24,778 nucleotides of DNA from positions 1-24,778 of the forward strand of contig DATAWZ010000198.1 of NCBI GenBank assembly GCA_036266975.1, written 5' to 3'. Of this stretch, positions 15,046 through 21,820 are shown one piece after another. The translations under genes and the position numbers were made by a program. The number at the start of each line of letters is the position of its first letter. The first letter of the stretch is position 1. Under the pieces are notes generated by a model. The model made no database searches, had not been told where the DNA came from, and saw nothing but the letters and a program-made list of their open reading frames with translations. Source of the stretch: DATAWZ01 sp036266975. Its GTDB lineage: Bacteria > Actinomycetota > Thermoleophilia > Solirubrobacterales > Solirubrobacteraceae.

Positions 15046-15843
15046 TCACGCCGGGGCGCGCTCACCGGGCTCTGCGCTGCGCGCCTGCGCCGCGGTGTGG
15101 GCGGCCCCGGAGCGCAGCGCGCGGCGCCACTCGCCGGGCAGCAGCCACACGCGCCAGGAGGCCTCGGCGACGATCCGCCAGGACATCTTGCTGCTGCCGA
15201 GCTCGCGGTCGCGGAAGGTGATCGGCACCTCGACGACGCGGAAGCCCGCGCGCACCGCGCGGTAGGTGAGCTCGACCTGGAAGGCGTAGCCCGCCGAGCG
15301 CACCGAGCCCAGATCGATCGCCCGCAGGACCTCGGCGCGAAAGCACTTGAAGCCGCCGGTGAGGTCGTGCACCGGCAGGCGCAGGCCGATGCGCGCGTAC
15401 TCCGAGCCCCCACGGCTGATGAAGCGCCGCAGCGGCCCCCAGTCGGTCACGCCCCCGCCGGGAACGTAACGCGAGCCCAGCGCGAGGTCGGCCTCGCCGC
15501 GCACGGCCTCGAGCAGCCGCGCGAGGTCGCGCGGGTCGTGCGAGAAGTCCGAGTCCATCTCGAAGACGAACCCCGCTCCGTGCTCGAGCGCGTGGCCGAA
15601 GCCGGCCACGTAGGCCCGGCCCAGCCCAGCCCGCTCGGTGCGGTGCAGCACCTTGACCTCGGCCAGCTCGCTGCCGAGCCGCTCGGCGATCTGGCCGGTG
15701 CCGTCCGGCGAGGAGTCGTCGACGACGAGAATGCGAAAGCCCTCGGGCGCCGCGTGGGCGAGGACCTCGTGCGAGGCACGGATGATCCGCTCGATGTTCT
15801 CGGCCTCGTTGAACGTCGGCAGGATGAGCCAGGGGGTCGACAC
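15046..15843 (-). CDS. Polyprenol-phosphate mannosyltransferase-like glycosyltransferase (family 2, DPM1 type)
   Basis: A 265-aa GT-A fold enzyme. Motifs match the dolichol/polyprenol-phosphate mannose synthase family: LPTFNEAENIERII near the N-terminus, VVDDSSPDGTG, the metal-binding EMDSDFSHDP, GSRYVPGGGV, DLTGGFKCFR and the C-terminal VPITFRDRELGSSKMS. It would transfer mannose (or a related sugar) from a nucleotide sugar to a polyprenyl phosphate at the inner membrane face, feeding lipoglycan or protein mannosylation. No C-terminal membrane domain is present, so it is the soluble or peripheral type, like the catalytic half of actinobacterial Ppm1. The GTG at 15843 lies 8 nt after TAGGGT. 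The gene is divergent from polX across a palindromic element and ends just before the strong terminator upstream of trxA. Confidence 0.88.
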   Translation of the reverse strand: MSTPWLILPTFNEAENIERIIRASHEVLAHAAPEGFRILVVDDSSPDGTGQIAERLGSELAEVKVLHRTERAGLGRAYVAGFGHALEHGAGFVFEMDSDFSHDPRDLARLLEAVRGEADLALGSRYVPGGGVTDWGPLRRFISRGGSEYARIGLRLPVHDLTGGFKCFRAEVLRAIDLGSVRSAGYAFQVELTYRAVRAGFRVVEVPITFRDRELGSSKMSWRIVAEASWRVWLLPGEWRRALRSGAAHTAAQARSAEPGERAPA

Positions 15844-15851
15844 GCACAGGA

Positions 15852-15857
15852 ACCCTA
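15852..15857 (-). promoter_or_regulatory. -10 box of the mannosyltransferase gene
   Basis: TAGGGT on the minus strand ends 8 nt before the GTG at 15843, giving a leaderless arrangement. The region where a -35 box would lie (about 15875-15880) falls within the left end of the palindromic element. Confidence 0.45.
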
Positions 15858-15873
15858 GTAGGCGGCCGCGACC

Positions 15874-16036
15874 AGTGGCACCTCTCGTGAATAGGCACCG
15901 CCCCCGTCGGCTGCAAACCTGCGCGTGGCGGCGTCCTCGGATCTCGACGTGGCTCTGCCACGCCTTCGATCCTGCGTCCTGGCCACGCTTGGTTTTCGCT
16001 CGCCGGTGACGGCACGTATTCGCGAGAGGCACCACT
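15874..16036. repeat. ~163-bp palindromic, MITE-like or structured-RNA element
   Basis: The terminal inverted repeats are AGTGGCACCTCTCGTGAATA (15874-15893) and TATTCGCGAGAGGCACCACT (16017-16036), 17 of 20 positions complementary. Inside, four stems are nested in register: AAACC 15915-15919 with GGTTT 15991-15995; GCGTGGC 15923-15929 with GCCACGC 15982-15988; GGATC 15939-15943 with GATCC 15968-15972; and CGTGGC 15948-15953 with GCCACG 15957-15962 (loop TCT). It fills the gap between the divergent mannosyltransferase and polX genes. Short open frames inside it have no credible start or family resemblance. The 35-bp element at 13526-13560 has the same termini. Confidence 0.8.
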
Positions 16037-16041
16037 AGAGT
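16036..16041 (+). promoter_or_regulatory. Possible -10 box of polX on the edge of the palindromic element
   Basis: TAGAGT begins on the last base of the right terminal repeat and lies 12 nt before the TTG start of polX. If real, the element itself supplies the upstream promoter sequence. Confidence 0.4.
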
Positions 16042-16053
16042 GGCCGGCACCCC

Positions 16054-17814
16054 TTGCCCGTAACGCTTACTAACGCTGCCATCGCCGACGCGCTCGAGGA
16101 GCTCGGCGACCTCTACGAGCTCGACGGGGCGATCGTTCACCGCGTCGTGGCCTACCGAACGGCGGCGCGCAGCATCCGCGACGCCCCCACCTCGGTGGCC
16201 GAGCTCGCGCGCGCCGGCCACGCCACCGACCTGCCCGGCGTGGGCAACACGATCCAGGAGAAGATCCTCGCGCTGCTCGACACCGGCACGATCCCCGCCG
16301 CCGAGAAGCTGCGTGCCCGCTTCCCCGCCGGGCTGCTCGTCCTGCGCCGCCTGCCCGGCGTCGGGCCCAAGCGCGCGCGGCTGCTCCACGACGCCCTCGG
16401 CATCGACTCGGTCGACGCGCTGCGCGAGGCGGCGCTGGCCCAGAGGCTGCGCACGGTCAAGGGGCTCGGGCCGAAGTTCGAGACCTCGGTGCTCGCGGCC
16501 CTGCAGGCTGGCGCGGCCGAGCAGGCGAGCTCGCCGCGGGTGCTGCTGCCGGCGGCGATCGGCATGGGCGAGCGGATCATCGGCGAGCTGCTGGCCCACG
16601 CCCCCGACGGCACCCGCCTGGAGCTCGGCGGCTCCTGTCGGCGCCGCGCCGACAGCGTCAAGGACCTCGACATCATCGCCGCCTGCCCGGACCCGGACAC
16701 CCTCACCGCCGCGCTCGAGCAGGTCGAGCTGATCGAGCGAGTCGGGACCCAGGGCGAGGCCGGCGCCCGGGCGCGCACGCACACCGGCCTGCCCATCGAC
16801 CTGCGCATCGTCGCCCCCGAGCGGTTCGGCAACCTGCTCCAGCACTTCACCGGCTCGGCCCGCCACAACATGGCCCTGCGCGAGGAGTCGGTGCGCCGCG
16901 GCCTGCACATCAGCGAGTACGGGGTCAAGGACGACGGGGACGGCAGCGAGCGCTGCTGCGCCACCGAGGAGGAGGTCTACGAGGCGCTCGGCTACGCCTG
17001 GATCCCGCCCGAGCTGCGCGAGGACCGAGGCGAGCTGGCCGCCGCGCGCGCCGGCGGCGCCGGCCTGCCCACGCTGATCGAGCTCGAGGACATCCGGGGC
17101 GACCTGCACTGCCACACGATCGCCTCCGACGGTCGCAACACGATCGAGGAGATGGCCCTCGCCGCGCGCGAGCGCGGCTACGAGTACCTCGCCATCACCG
17201 ACCACTCGGCCAGCCACGGCTTCGGCAACGACGTCTCGCCCGACGAGCTGCGCCGCCAGATCGAGCGCGTTCGCGCGGTGGGCGAGCGGATCGACGGCCT
17301 GCGGCTGCTCGCCGGCAGCGAGGTCAACGTCCTGCCCGACGGCTCGCTCGACTACGAGGATGAGCTGCTGGCCGAGCTCGACTGGGTCGTGGCCAGCGTG
17401 CACACCGCCTTCTCGATGGGCGCGGAGGCGATGACCCAGCGGGTCGTGCGGGCGCTCGAGCACCCGCTGGTCGACGCGCTCGGCCACCCGACCGGTCGGC
17501 TGATCGTCCGCCGCGAGCCCTACGCGATCGACATGGAGGCGGTGATCGACGCCGCCGCGCGAACCGGGACGATGCTCGAGATCAACGCCAACCCCGACCG
17601 CCGGGACCTGAACGAGGTCCACGCGCGCGCCGCCGCGGCGGCAGGGGTGCGGCTGCTGGTCGACTCCGACGCGCACCGGACCGAGACGCTCGCGAACATG
17701 CGCTGGGGGATCGCCACCGCGCGGCGCGCATGGTGCACCGCCGCCCAGGTGGCCAACACGCGGCCGTGGGCGCAGTTCGCGCCGCTGCGCAAGCGCGACC
17801 AGACTCAGCCGTAG
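16054..17814 (+). CDS. polX: PolX-type DNA polymerase with PHP phosphoesterase domain
   Basis: A 586-aa DNA repair polymerase. Residues 1-150 form the 8-kDa-like and helix-hairpin-helix DNA-binding part, with three HhH hairpins (LPGVGNTI 60-67, LPGVGPKRA 100-108, KGLGPKF 136-142). The family X palm has GGSCRRRADSVKDLDII, with metal ligands D204 and D206 and the third Asp at D249 (PIDLRIV). A PHP domain follows from about 347: GDLHCHTIASDG (H352, H354, D359), ITDHS (D383, H384), ASVHTAF and VDSDAHR, which gives bacterial PolX its 3'-5' exonuclease or phosphodiesterase activity in base-excision repair. The start is a TTG at 16054, since no ATG or GTG occurs nearby in frame and the conserved fold begins at once. 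It overlaps the convergent tetR stop by 10 bp. Confidence 0.93.
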   Translation: MPVTLTNAAIADALEELGDLYELDGAIVHRVVAYRTAARSIRDAPTSVAELARAGHATDLPGVGNTIQEKILALLDTGTIPAAEKLRARFPAGLLVLRRLPGVGPKRARLLHDALGIDSVDALREAALAQRLRTVKGLGPKFETSVLAALQAGAAEQASSPRVLLPAAIGMGERIIGELLAHAPDGTRLELGGSCRRRADSVKDLDIIAACPDPDTLTAALEQVELIERVGTQGEAGARARTHTGLPIDLRIVAPERFGNLLQHFTGSARHNMALREESVRRGLHISEYGVKDDGDGSERCCATEEEVYEALGYAWIPPELREDRGELAAARAGGAGLPTLIELEDIRGDLHCHTIASDGRNTIEEMALAARERGYEYLAITDHSASHGFGNDVSPDELRRQIERVRAVGERIDGLRLLAGSEVNVLPDGSLDYEDELLAELDWVVASVHTAFSMGAEAMTQRVVRALEHPLVDALGHPTGRLIVRREPYAIDMEAVIDAAARTGTMLEINANPDRRDLNEVHARAAAAAGVRLLVDSDAHRTETLANMRWGIATARRAWCTAAQVANTRPWAQFAPLRKRDQTQP

Positions 17815-18428
17815 AGCGTGCGCTGCCAGATGACGAGCAGCGCCTCGGCGGCGAGCGCCGGGGTGACGAGCGGCACGCTGTCGCCGAAGCTGTGGTTCAG
17901 GTAGCGCTCGGTCATCAGCACCAGCGAGAGCGCGATCTGCTGGCGCTGCTCGACGCCGACGCCGCCGGCCACCGGCTCCTGGGCCAGGCGCACCTCGCTG
18001 GCCACGACGAACCGCTCGATCAGCGAGCGGTAGACCGTCTCGACCTGCGGATCGACCACCGCCGCGTCGCTGATCGCGCGCAGCACGCGCCCGTGCCGCG
18101 CGTAGGCGACCGCGACCCCGTCGAGCCCCTCGCGCAGCTCGGCGCGCGGGTCGCCGCCGCCGTGGTACCAGCGGTCCGCGAGCGCGAAGATCTCGTCGCC
18201 GATCTGCTGGACCAGGTGCAGCAGCAGGTCGTGGCGGTCTCGGAAGTACACGTAGAAGGAGGAGCGCGACATGCTCGTCACCGCCATCACATCCTCGACG
18301 CTCAGATCGCGGAACGCGCGCTCGCGCAGCAGCTCCTCGGCCGCCGCGAGGATCTCGCTGCGAGCCACCTCCCGAGAGCGGCGCCGACGCTTGGGCGCCG
18401 GCTCCGCGGCAGGGTCGGAGCCCGACAT
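17805..18428 (-). CDS. TetR-family transcriptional regulator
   Basis: A 207-aa regulator with a basic Arg/Lys-rich N-terminus (KRRRRSR), then a TetR helix-turn-helix at about 22-68 (ILAAAEELLRERAFRDLSVEDVMAVTSMSRSSFYVYF). The C-terminal ligand domain is of the AcrR-like helical type and gives no hint of its inducer. The ATG at 18428 is chosen over a GTG at 18446 because AGGGAG (18438-18443) is correctly spaced in front of it. It starts 14 bp after the glycosyltransferase stop and is the last gene of the minus-strand run otsB / membrane protein / glycosyltransferase / tetR. It may control that operon, but no operator was identified. The 3' end overlaps polX. Confidence 0.88.
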   Translation of the reverse strand: MSGSDPAAEPAPKRRRRSREVARSEILAAAEELLRERAFRDLSVEDVMAVTSMSRSSFYVYFRDRHDLLLHLVQQIGDEIFALADRWYHGGGDPRAELREGLDGVAVAYARHGRVLRAISDAAVVDPQVETVYRSLIERFVVASEVRLAQEPVAGGVGVEQRQQIALSLVLMTERYLNHSFGDSVPLVTPALAAEALLVIWQRTLYG

Positions 18429-18442
18429 CGGCGCATTCTCCC

Positions 18443-19399
18443 TCACCGGAGCAACACCGGCAGCACCCGGTCGCGAACCGTCTGGTCGATCGCCCGGCGC
18501 GAGAAGTCCTCGAGCGCGACGCGAGCGCGATCGGCGTACCCGTCCTCGGGCGCATCGAGCGCGAGGCGCAGCGCGCCCGCGAGGTCCTCGCCGACGAGCC
18601 GAGGATCGAGCGCGCGGGCGATCGGCAGCGCCACGTAGGGCCCGGGGGCGGGCGCGCTCACCAGCCGGCAGCCGTCGGCGAGCGCCTCGAGCTGGGCCAC
18701 GCCGTAGTCCTCCCGCCGCGGCGCGGACACGAAGACCCGCGCCCGGCGCAGCAGCGCCCGGTACTCATCGGGGGCGAGCAACCCCACCGCGCGGACCCCC
18801 TCCCCGCTCGCCGGGGCGCCGGCGACCACGAGCTCCTCGCCGGGGCGGCGCGCCTCGCGCCAGGCGGCGAGGATCCGCGCCAGCCCCTTCTTGGCCGGGT
18901 TGGCCGCGTAGGTGATCGCCGCGATGTCGCGCTCACCCGCCGGCCCGGAGGACTCGACGGGGACGGGCAGCACGACCGCGGGCGCCCCGTCGAGCCCGGT
19001 CTCGCGCAGCCCGGCCTCGCTCCAGGGAAGCAACAGCGGCGCGCGCGCGAGCCGGCGGCGCTCGAGCGGCCGCTGCCAGAGGCCATGGCGACCCGGCCGG
19101 TTCGCGGCGGACGGGGCATCGAAGCGGATGGCGCCGGTGCGCGGGCCGAACAGAGACGCGGTCGTTGAGGAGTAGAGCACCGATTTTGGGTTAAGGGCCC
19201 GGAGCGCCGGCTCGGTCACCGAGCGCGCCGACTGGGCCCAGCGCATGTCCGTCAGCATCAGGGTGCGCACCGGTCGCGGCGGGCGCGCGCGGACGAGCTC
19301 CACGCTCGCGCCCGACCGTCGCAGCGAGTCGGCCAGCTCGGCGTCGGCGGCGCGCAGGCCGGCGGTCGAGCCGAGCGAGACGATCAGGACATCGGCCAT
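18443..19399 (-). CDS. GT-B type glycosyltransferase (GT4-like)
   Basis: A 318-aa protein. The N-terminal half is a degenerate Rossmann domain (VLIVSLGSTAGLRAADAELADSLRRSG). The C-terminal half has the GT4 pattern: DIAAITYAANPAKKGLARILAAW, VVAGAP, a loop GLLAPDEYRALLRRARVFVSAPRREDYGVAQLEALADGC, then VSAP. The usual E-x(7)-E nucleotide-sugar motif corresponds to RREDYGVAQLEALA. Donor and acceptor are unknown. The ATG at 19399 abuts the TAG stop of the upstream membrane protein (TAGATG), so the two are translationally coupled. The trehalose-phosphatase at the head of the run hints at glycan or disaccharide metabolism, which is inference only. Confidence 0.8.
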   Translation of the reverse strand: MADVLIVSLGSTAGLRAADAELADSLRRSGASVELVRARPPRPVRTLMLTDMRWAQSARSVTEPALRALNPKSVLYSSTTASLFGPRTGAIRFDAPSAANRPGRHGLWQRPLERRRLARAPLLLPWSEAGLRETGLDGAPAVVLPVPVESSGPAGERDIAAITYAANPAKKGLARILAAWREARRPGEELVVAGAPASGEGVRAVGLLAPDEYRALLRRARVFVSAPRREDYGVAQLEALADGCRLVSAPAPGPYVALPIARALDPRLVGEDLAGALRLALDAPEDGYADRARVALEDFSRRAIDQTVRDRVLPVLLR

Positions 19400-19924
19400 C
19401 TACGCAACGCCGTCCACCTGCGGACGGAGCGCACGGAAGCCGGGGGCGCGGTCGAGCGCGATCGGTTTCAGCGGCGAGGTGGGGCGCACGTAGAAGACGA
19501 CGCCGTCGCGCTCCTCGATCGCCGCGACCGCGGCGTCCTGGCGGCGCAGGCTGAGCGCGAACAGCAGTCCTCCGCCGGCGAACACGCCCGGTACCTGGGG
19601 GGCGAGGAAGGCCAGCGCGCCCGACACGATCGTCACGAACAGCAGCGGCCACAGGCGATTGAGCAGGATGGTGCCCGCGCGCTGCTCGGGGATCGCGTTG
19701 GTCGACCGGGCGGCGGCGAGCAGGTTGCCGACCGCGGAGGTGACCTGGCTCTGGCGCCCGGCCCAGGACCCGAGCATCGTCGCCAGCGCCCACCACCCGA
19801 GCGTGACCCCGGTCAGGACGGCGTCGCCGCGCGAGCCCAGCCCGGCCACGGTCGCCGCGGCGAGCGCGGTCGCGGCCCCCCCGCTGAGCAGCATGGTCGT
19901 GCGCAGGAAGTCGACGAACCGCAC
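19400..19924 (-). CDS. Small membrane protein, function unknown
   Basis: A 174-aa protein with four predicted transmembrane helices (about 10-30, 35-53, 89-108 and 111-127) and a soluble C-terminal tail of about 45 residues with an RRQDAAVAAIEERDGVVFYVRP stretch. The GTG at 19924 is preferred: the frame is open to 20137, but that extension overlaps the phosphatase gene and reads as a shadow with Ser/Arg/Pro bias. A start at the ATG for M11 (19894) is possible. It lies 31 bp after the phosphatase and abuts the glycosyltransferase start, so it is an operon member. I do not recognise the family; a role as membrane partner of the adjacent glycosyltransferase is a guess. Confidence 0.7.
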   Translation of the reverse strand: MRFVDFLRTTMLLSGGAATALAAATVAGLGSRGDAVLTGVTLGWWALATMLGSWAGRQSQVTSAVGNLLAAARSTNAIPEQRAGTILLNRLWPLLFVTIVSGALAFLAPQVPGVFAGGGLLFALSLRRQDAAVAAIEERDGVVFYVRPTSPLKPIALDRAPGFRALRPQVDGVA

Positions 19925-19955
19925 GGTTAACGGAGCGCCGAGCGGGGGCCCGGGC

Positions 19956-20756
19956 TCAGAGCAGCGCCCCCAGCACGGCTCGGGTCCCGTCGGTGCCCTC
20001 GACGACCAGATCGGCCTCCTGCACCAGCTCCGCGGGCCCCTCGGGCGAGGCGACGGCGACGCAGACCGCCTGGTCGAGGGCGCCCTCGCGCACCAGCTCG
20101 CGCAGGGCGGCGAACGCGTCGAGGTCGGTCCGGTCATCGCCGGCGTAGAGCGCGACGCGCACCCCGCTGTCCCGCAGCAGCGCGCGCACCGCGTGGCCCT
20201 TGCCGATCGCCACGGGCGGGCGCACCTCGAGCACCTTGCGCCCCCAATGGGTCGCGAGCCCGGCCGCCTGCGCCCGCTCGGCCACCTCGAGCAGCGCGTG
20301 GTGGGCGCGCTCCTCGTCGGGCGCCCCGCGCCAGTGGAAGGCGAAGATCGTGTCCTTGTCCTCCAGACGGATGCGCAGCCGCTGCAGGTCGGTCGGCGCC
20401 TGGGCCTCGGCGAAGTCGCGCACCTTCTCGGCCCACGCGGCCACCTCGGGGTCGATCTGGGCCTGCGTGGCGCCCGGGCGAAGCAGCTCGATGCCGTGGT
20501 TGCCCGAGTAGGCGATCGTCCCGATCGCGACGATCTGGCGGCCCGAGCTCGCCCGTCGCCCGGTGACGCAGGCCACGAGCCGGTAGCGGCGCGCCGCTCC
20601 GATCAGCAGCGTCCGCGTCGCCTCCTGGACGTGGGCATCATCGGCGTGGCGGACGATCGGCGCGAGCGTGCCGTCGATATCGAGCAGCAGGCCGGACCGT
20701 GAGGGGTCCGCTCGGACCGGCTCGAGCGCCTCGGCGGACGTAGCGGCGAGGGACAC
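19956..20756 (-). CDS. otsB: Trehalose-6-phosphate phosphatase
   Basis: A 266-aa HAD-superfamily phosphatase that would release trehalose from trehalose 6-phosphate in the cytosol. Signatures: DIDGTLAPI (nucleophile D26, acid D28), VACVTGRR, YSGNHGIE, the cap with EDKDTIFAFHWRGA, the late Lys in PPVAIGKGHAV and the metal-binding GDDRTDLDAF. The usual partner otsA is not in the window. The GTG at 20756 begins the protein just before the HAD fold; an ATG extension at 20786 would overlap the divergent permease gene. Only 18 bp separate its start codon from that of the plus-strand TauE/SafE gene, so the two must share regulatory DNA. It heads a four-gene run ending in tetR. Confidence 0.92.
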   Translation of the reverse strand: MSLAATSAEALEPVRADPSRSGLLLDIDGTLAPIVRHADDAHVQEATRTLLIGAARRYRLVACVTGRRASSGRQIVAIGTIAYSGNHGIELLRPGATQAQIDPEVAAWAEKVRDFAEAQAPTDLQRLRIRLEDKDTIFAFHWRGAPDEERAHHALLEVAERAQAAGLATHWGRKVLEVRPPVAIGKGHAVRALLRDSGVRVALYAGDDRTDLDAFAALRELVREGALDQAVCVAVASPEGPAELVQEADLVVEGTDGTRAVLGALL

Positions 20757-20761
20757 GTGCT

Positions 20762-20767
20762 TAGTAT
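20762..20767 (+). promoter_or_regulatory. -10 box of the TauE/SafE half-gene pair
   Basis: TAGTAT, 7 nt before the ATG at 20775. It sits within the 18-bp gap to the divergent trehalose-phosphatase gene, so the upstream promoter elements must lie inside that coding sequence. Confidence 0.5.
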
Positions 20768-20774
20768 GGCGCGC

Positions 20775-21137
20775 ATGGTTGCCCACCGCTGGACGCGACT
20801 AGCGGTGATCGGCACCGCTGCGGGCTTATTCAGCGGGCTGTTCGGCGTCGGCGGCGGCACGGTGATCGTGCCGCTGCTCGTCCTGTGGCTCGGCTACGGG
20901 GAGCGCGAGGCGGCCGGGACCTCGCTCGCGGCGATCGTCGCCATCTCGGCGCTGGGGGCGACGATCCAGGCGGCCTACGGCAACGTGCACGTCGGCGACG
21001 CGCTGCTCGTCGGGGGGCCGGCGGTGTGCGGCGTGCTGATCGGGACCTGGCTGCAACAGCGGCTGCGCCAGGAGAACATCTCGCTGCTGTTCGCGCTCCT
21101 GCTCGTGGCCGAGGCGATCGACCTGCTCGCGCGCTGA
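20775..21137 (+). CDS. TauE/SafE (TSUP) family permease, first half-protein
   Basis: A 120-aa membrane protein, about half the usual TSUP length (240-260 aa). It has the N-terminal repeat motif GLFSGLFGVGGGTVIVPLLV, then GTSLAAI and three to four transmembrane helices. The family transports sulfur-containing or organic anions (sulfite, sulfoacetate and others); the substrate here is unknown. The ATG at 20775 is chosen because it lies 7 nt after TAGTAT; an in-frame ATG at 20766 overlaps that box. The TGA stop overlaps the ATG of the second half-gene (TGATG), so translation is coupled. The two products probably form one pore as a heterodimer. Confidence 0.85.
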   Translation: MVAHRWTRLAVIGTAAGLFSGLFGVGGGTVIVPLLVLWLGYGEREAAGTSLAAIVAISALGATIQAAYGNVHVGDALLVGGPAVCGVLIGTWLQQRLRQENISLLFALLLVAEAIDLLAR

Positions 21138-21499
21138 TGGCGGGCGCGGCGGCCATCGGACTCGGCGCCGGCGTCATCGCCGGGCTGCTCGGCGTCGGCG
21201 GCGGGATCCTGTTCGTGCCCGCCCTCGTGCTGCTGGTCGGCCTGCACCAGGTCGACGCCGAGGCCACCTCGCTGCTGGCGATCGTACCCGGCGCGATGGT
21301 CGGCACCTGGCGCCAGCATGGGTACGGCAACGTCGTGCAGCGCGACGCGCTGCTGCTCGGGGGCCTATCGGCGGTCGGCGTGGGGGCGGGAGTGGCGCTC
21401 GCCAACGTGCTCCCGGCCCGCGTCCTGCAGGACGCGTTCGCAGTTGTGACGATCCTGGTAGCGGTGCAGCTCGGCAGGCGCGCGCTGCGGAATCGCTGA
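21137..21499 (+). CDS. TauE/SafE (TSUP) family permease, second half-protein
   Basis: Also 120 aa, with the same motif order as its neighbour (GVIAGLLGVGGGILFVPALV, ATSLLAIVPGAMVG, then LLLGG helices), as expected for the second internal repeat of a TSUP transporter. It begins at the ATG in TGATG, in a frame different from the first half, so this is not a stop codon within one frame. Each half has its own start and stop and a clean length, which argues against simple decay. The frame is open upstream to 20885, but that part is a shadow of the first gene. tatA follows 16 bp later with its own promoter box. Confidence 0.85.
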   Translation: MAGAAAIGLGAGVIAGLLGVGGGILFVPALVLLVGLHQVDAEATSLLAIVPGAMVGTWRQHGYGNVVQRDALLLGGLSAVGVGAGVALANVLPARVLQDAFAVVTILVAVQLGRRALRNR

Positions 21500-21501
21500 G
21501 G

Positions 21502-21507
21502 TACACT
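21502..21507 (+). promoter_or_regulatory. -10 box of tatA
   Basis: TACACT, 8 nt before the ATG at 21516, three bases after the stop of the second permease half-gene. No Shine-Dalgarno is present, so tatA is probably transcribed separately and leaderless. Confidence 0.5.
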
Positions 21508-21515
21508 GCCCTCAG

Positions 21516-21773
21516 ATGGGTCTCGACAATCCACTTCACATCGCCTTCCTGGTCGTGGTGCTGCTGCTGATCTTCGGCGCCAAGCGGCTGCCGGAGATGG
21601 GACGCGCGCTCGGCGAGGGCATGCGGGGCTTCAAGAGCGGGATCACCGGCGACGAGGCCAAGGCGCAGCCGACGCTGCACGCCACGCAGGCCCAGGCGCC
21701 GCCGCCTCCGCCGGTCGTCCCGCAGGCGCAGCCGGTCGCCACCGCGACCGACCAGGTCGCGCGCCCCTCCTGA
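21516..21773 (+). CDS. tatA: Sec-independent protein translocase component TatA/TatE
   Basis: An 85-aa protein of typical TatA form: a short N-terminus (MGLDNPLH), one transmembrane helix (about 9-20, AFLVVVLLLIFG), the conserved FGAKRLPEMGRALGEGMRGFKSG hinge and amphipathic helix, and a Pro/Ala/Gln-rich soluble tail with PPPPP. It oligomerises to let folded twin-arginine substrates cross the membrane together with TatC, which is not in the window. The protein begins right after the second permease half-gene, and a perfect GC-rich hairpin follows the stop. Confidence 0.93.
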   Translation: MGLDNPLHIAFLVVVLLLIFGAKRLPEMGRALGEGMRGFKSGITGDEAKAQPTLHATQAQAPPPPPVVPQAQPVATATDQVARPS

Positions 21774-21797
21774 GCGACCAGCCCGGGAGGACTGTGA

Positions 21798-21820
21798 CGC
21801 CCGCGGGCTCCCCGCGGGCG
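21798..21820 (+). terminator. GC-rich hairpin after tatA
   Basis: CGCCCGCGGG (21798-21807), loop CTC, CCCGCGGGCG (21811-21820): a perfect 10-bp stem 24 bp after the tatA stop. No T-tract follows, as is common for terminators in high-GC actinobacteria. Confidence 0.65.

Noticed and set aside
15874..16036. Insertion sequence with transposase
   Set aside because: Terminal inverted repeats exist but there is no transposase and no clear target-site duplication; only a non-autonomous element is possible.
19925..20137. Longer start for the small membrane protein
   Set aside because: The extension lies within otsB, is Ser/Arg/Pro-rich and does not resemble a leader.
20775..21499. Programmed frameshift fusing the two TauE/SafE halves
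   Set aside because: No slippery heptamer was seen at the junction, and the second half has its own ATG in a TGATG overlap. Two separate products are simpler.
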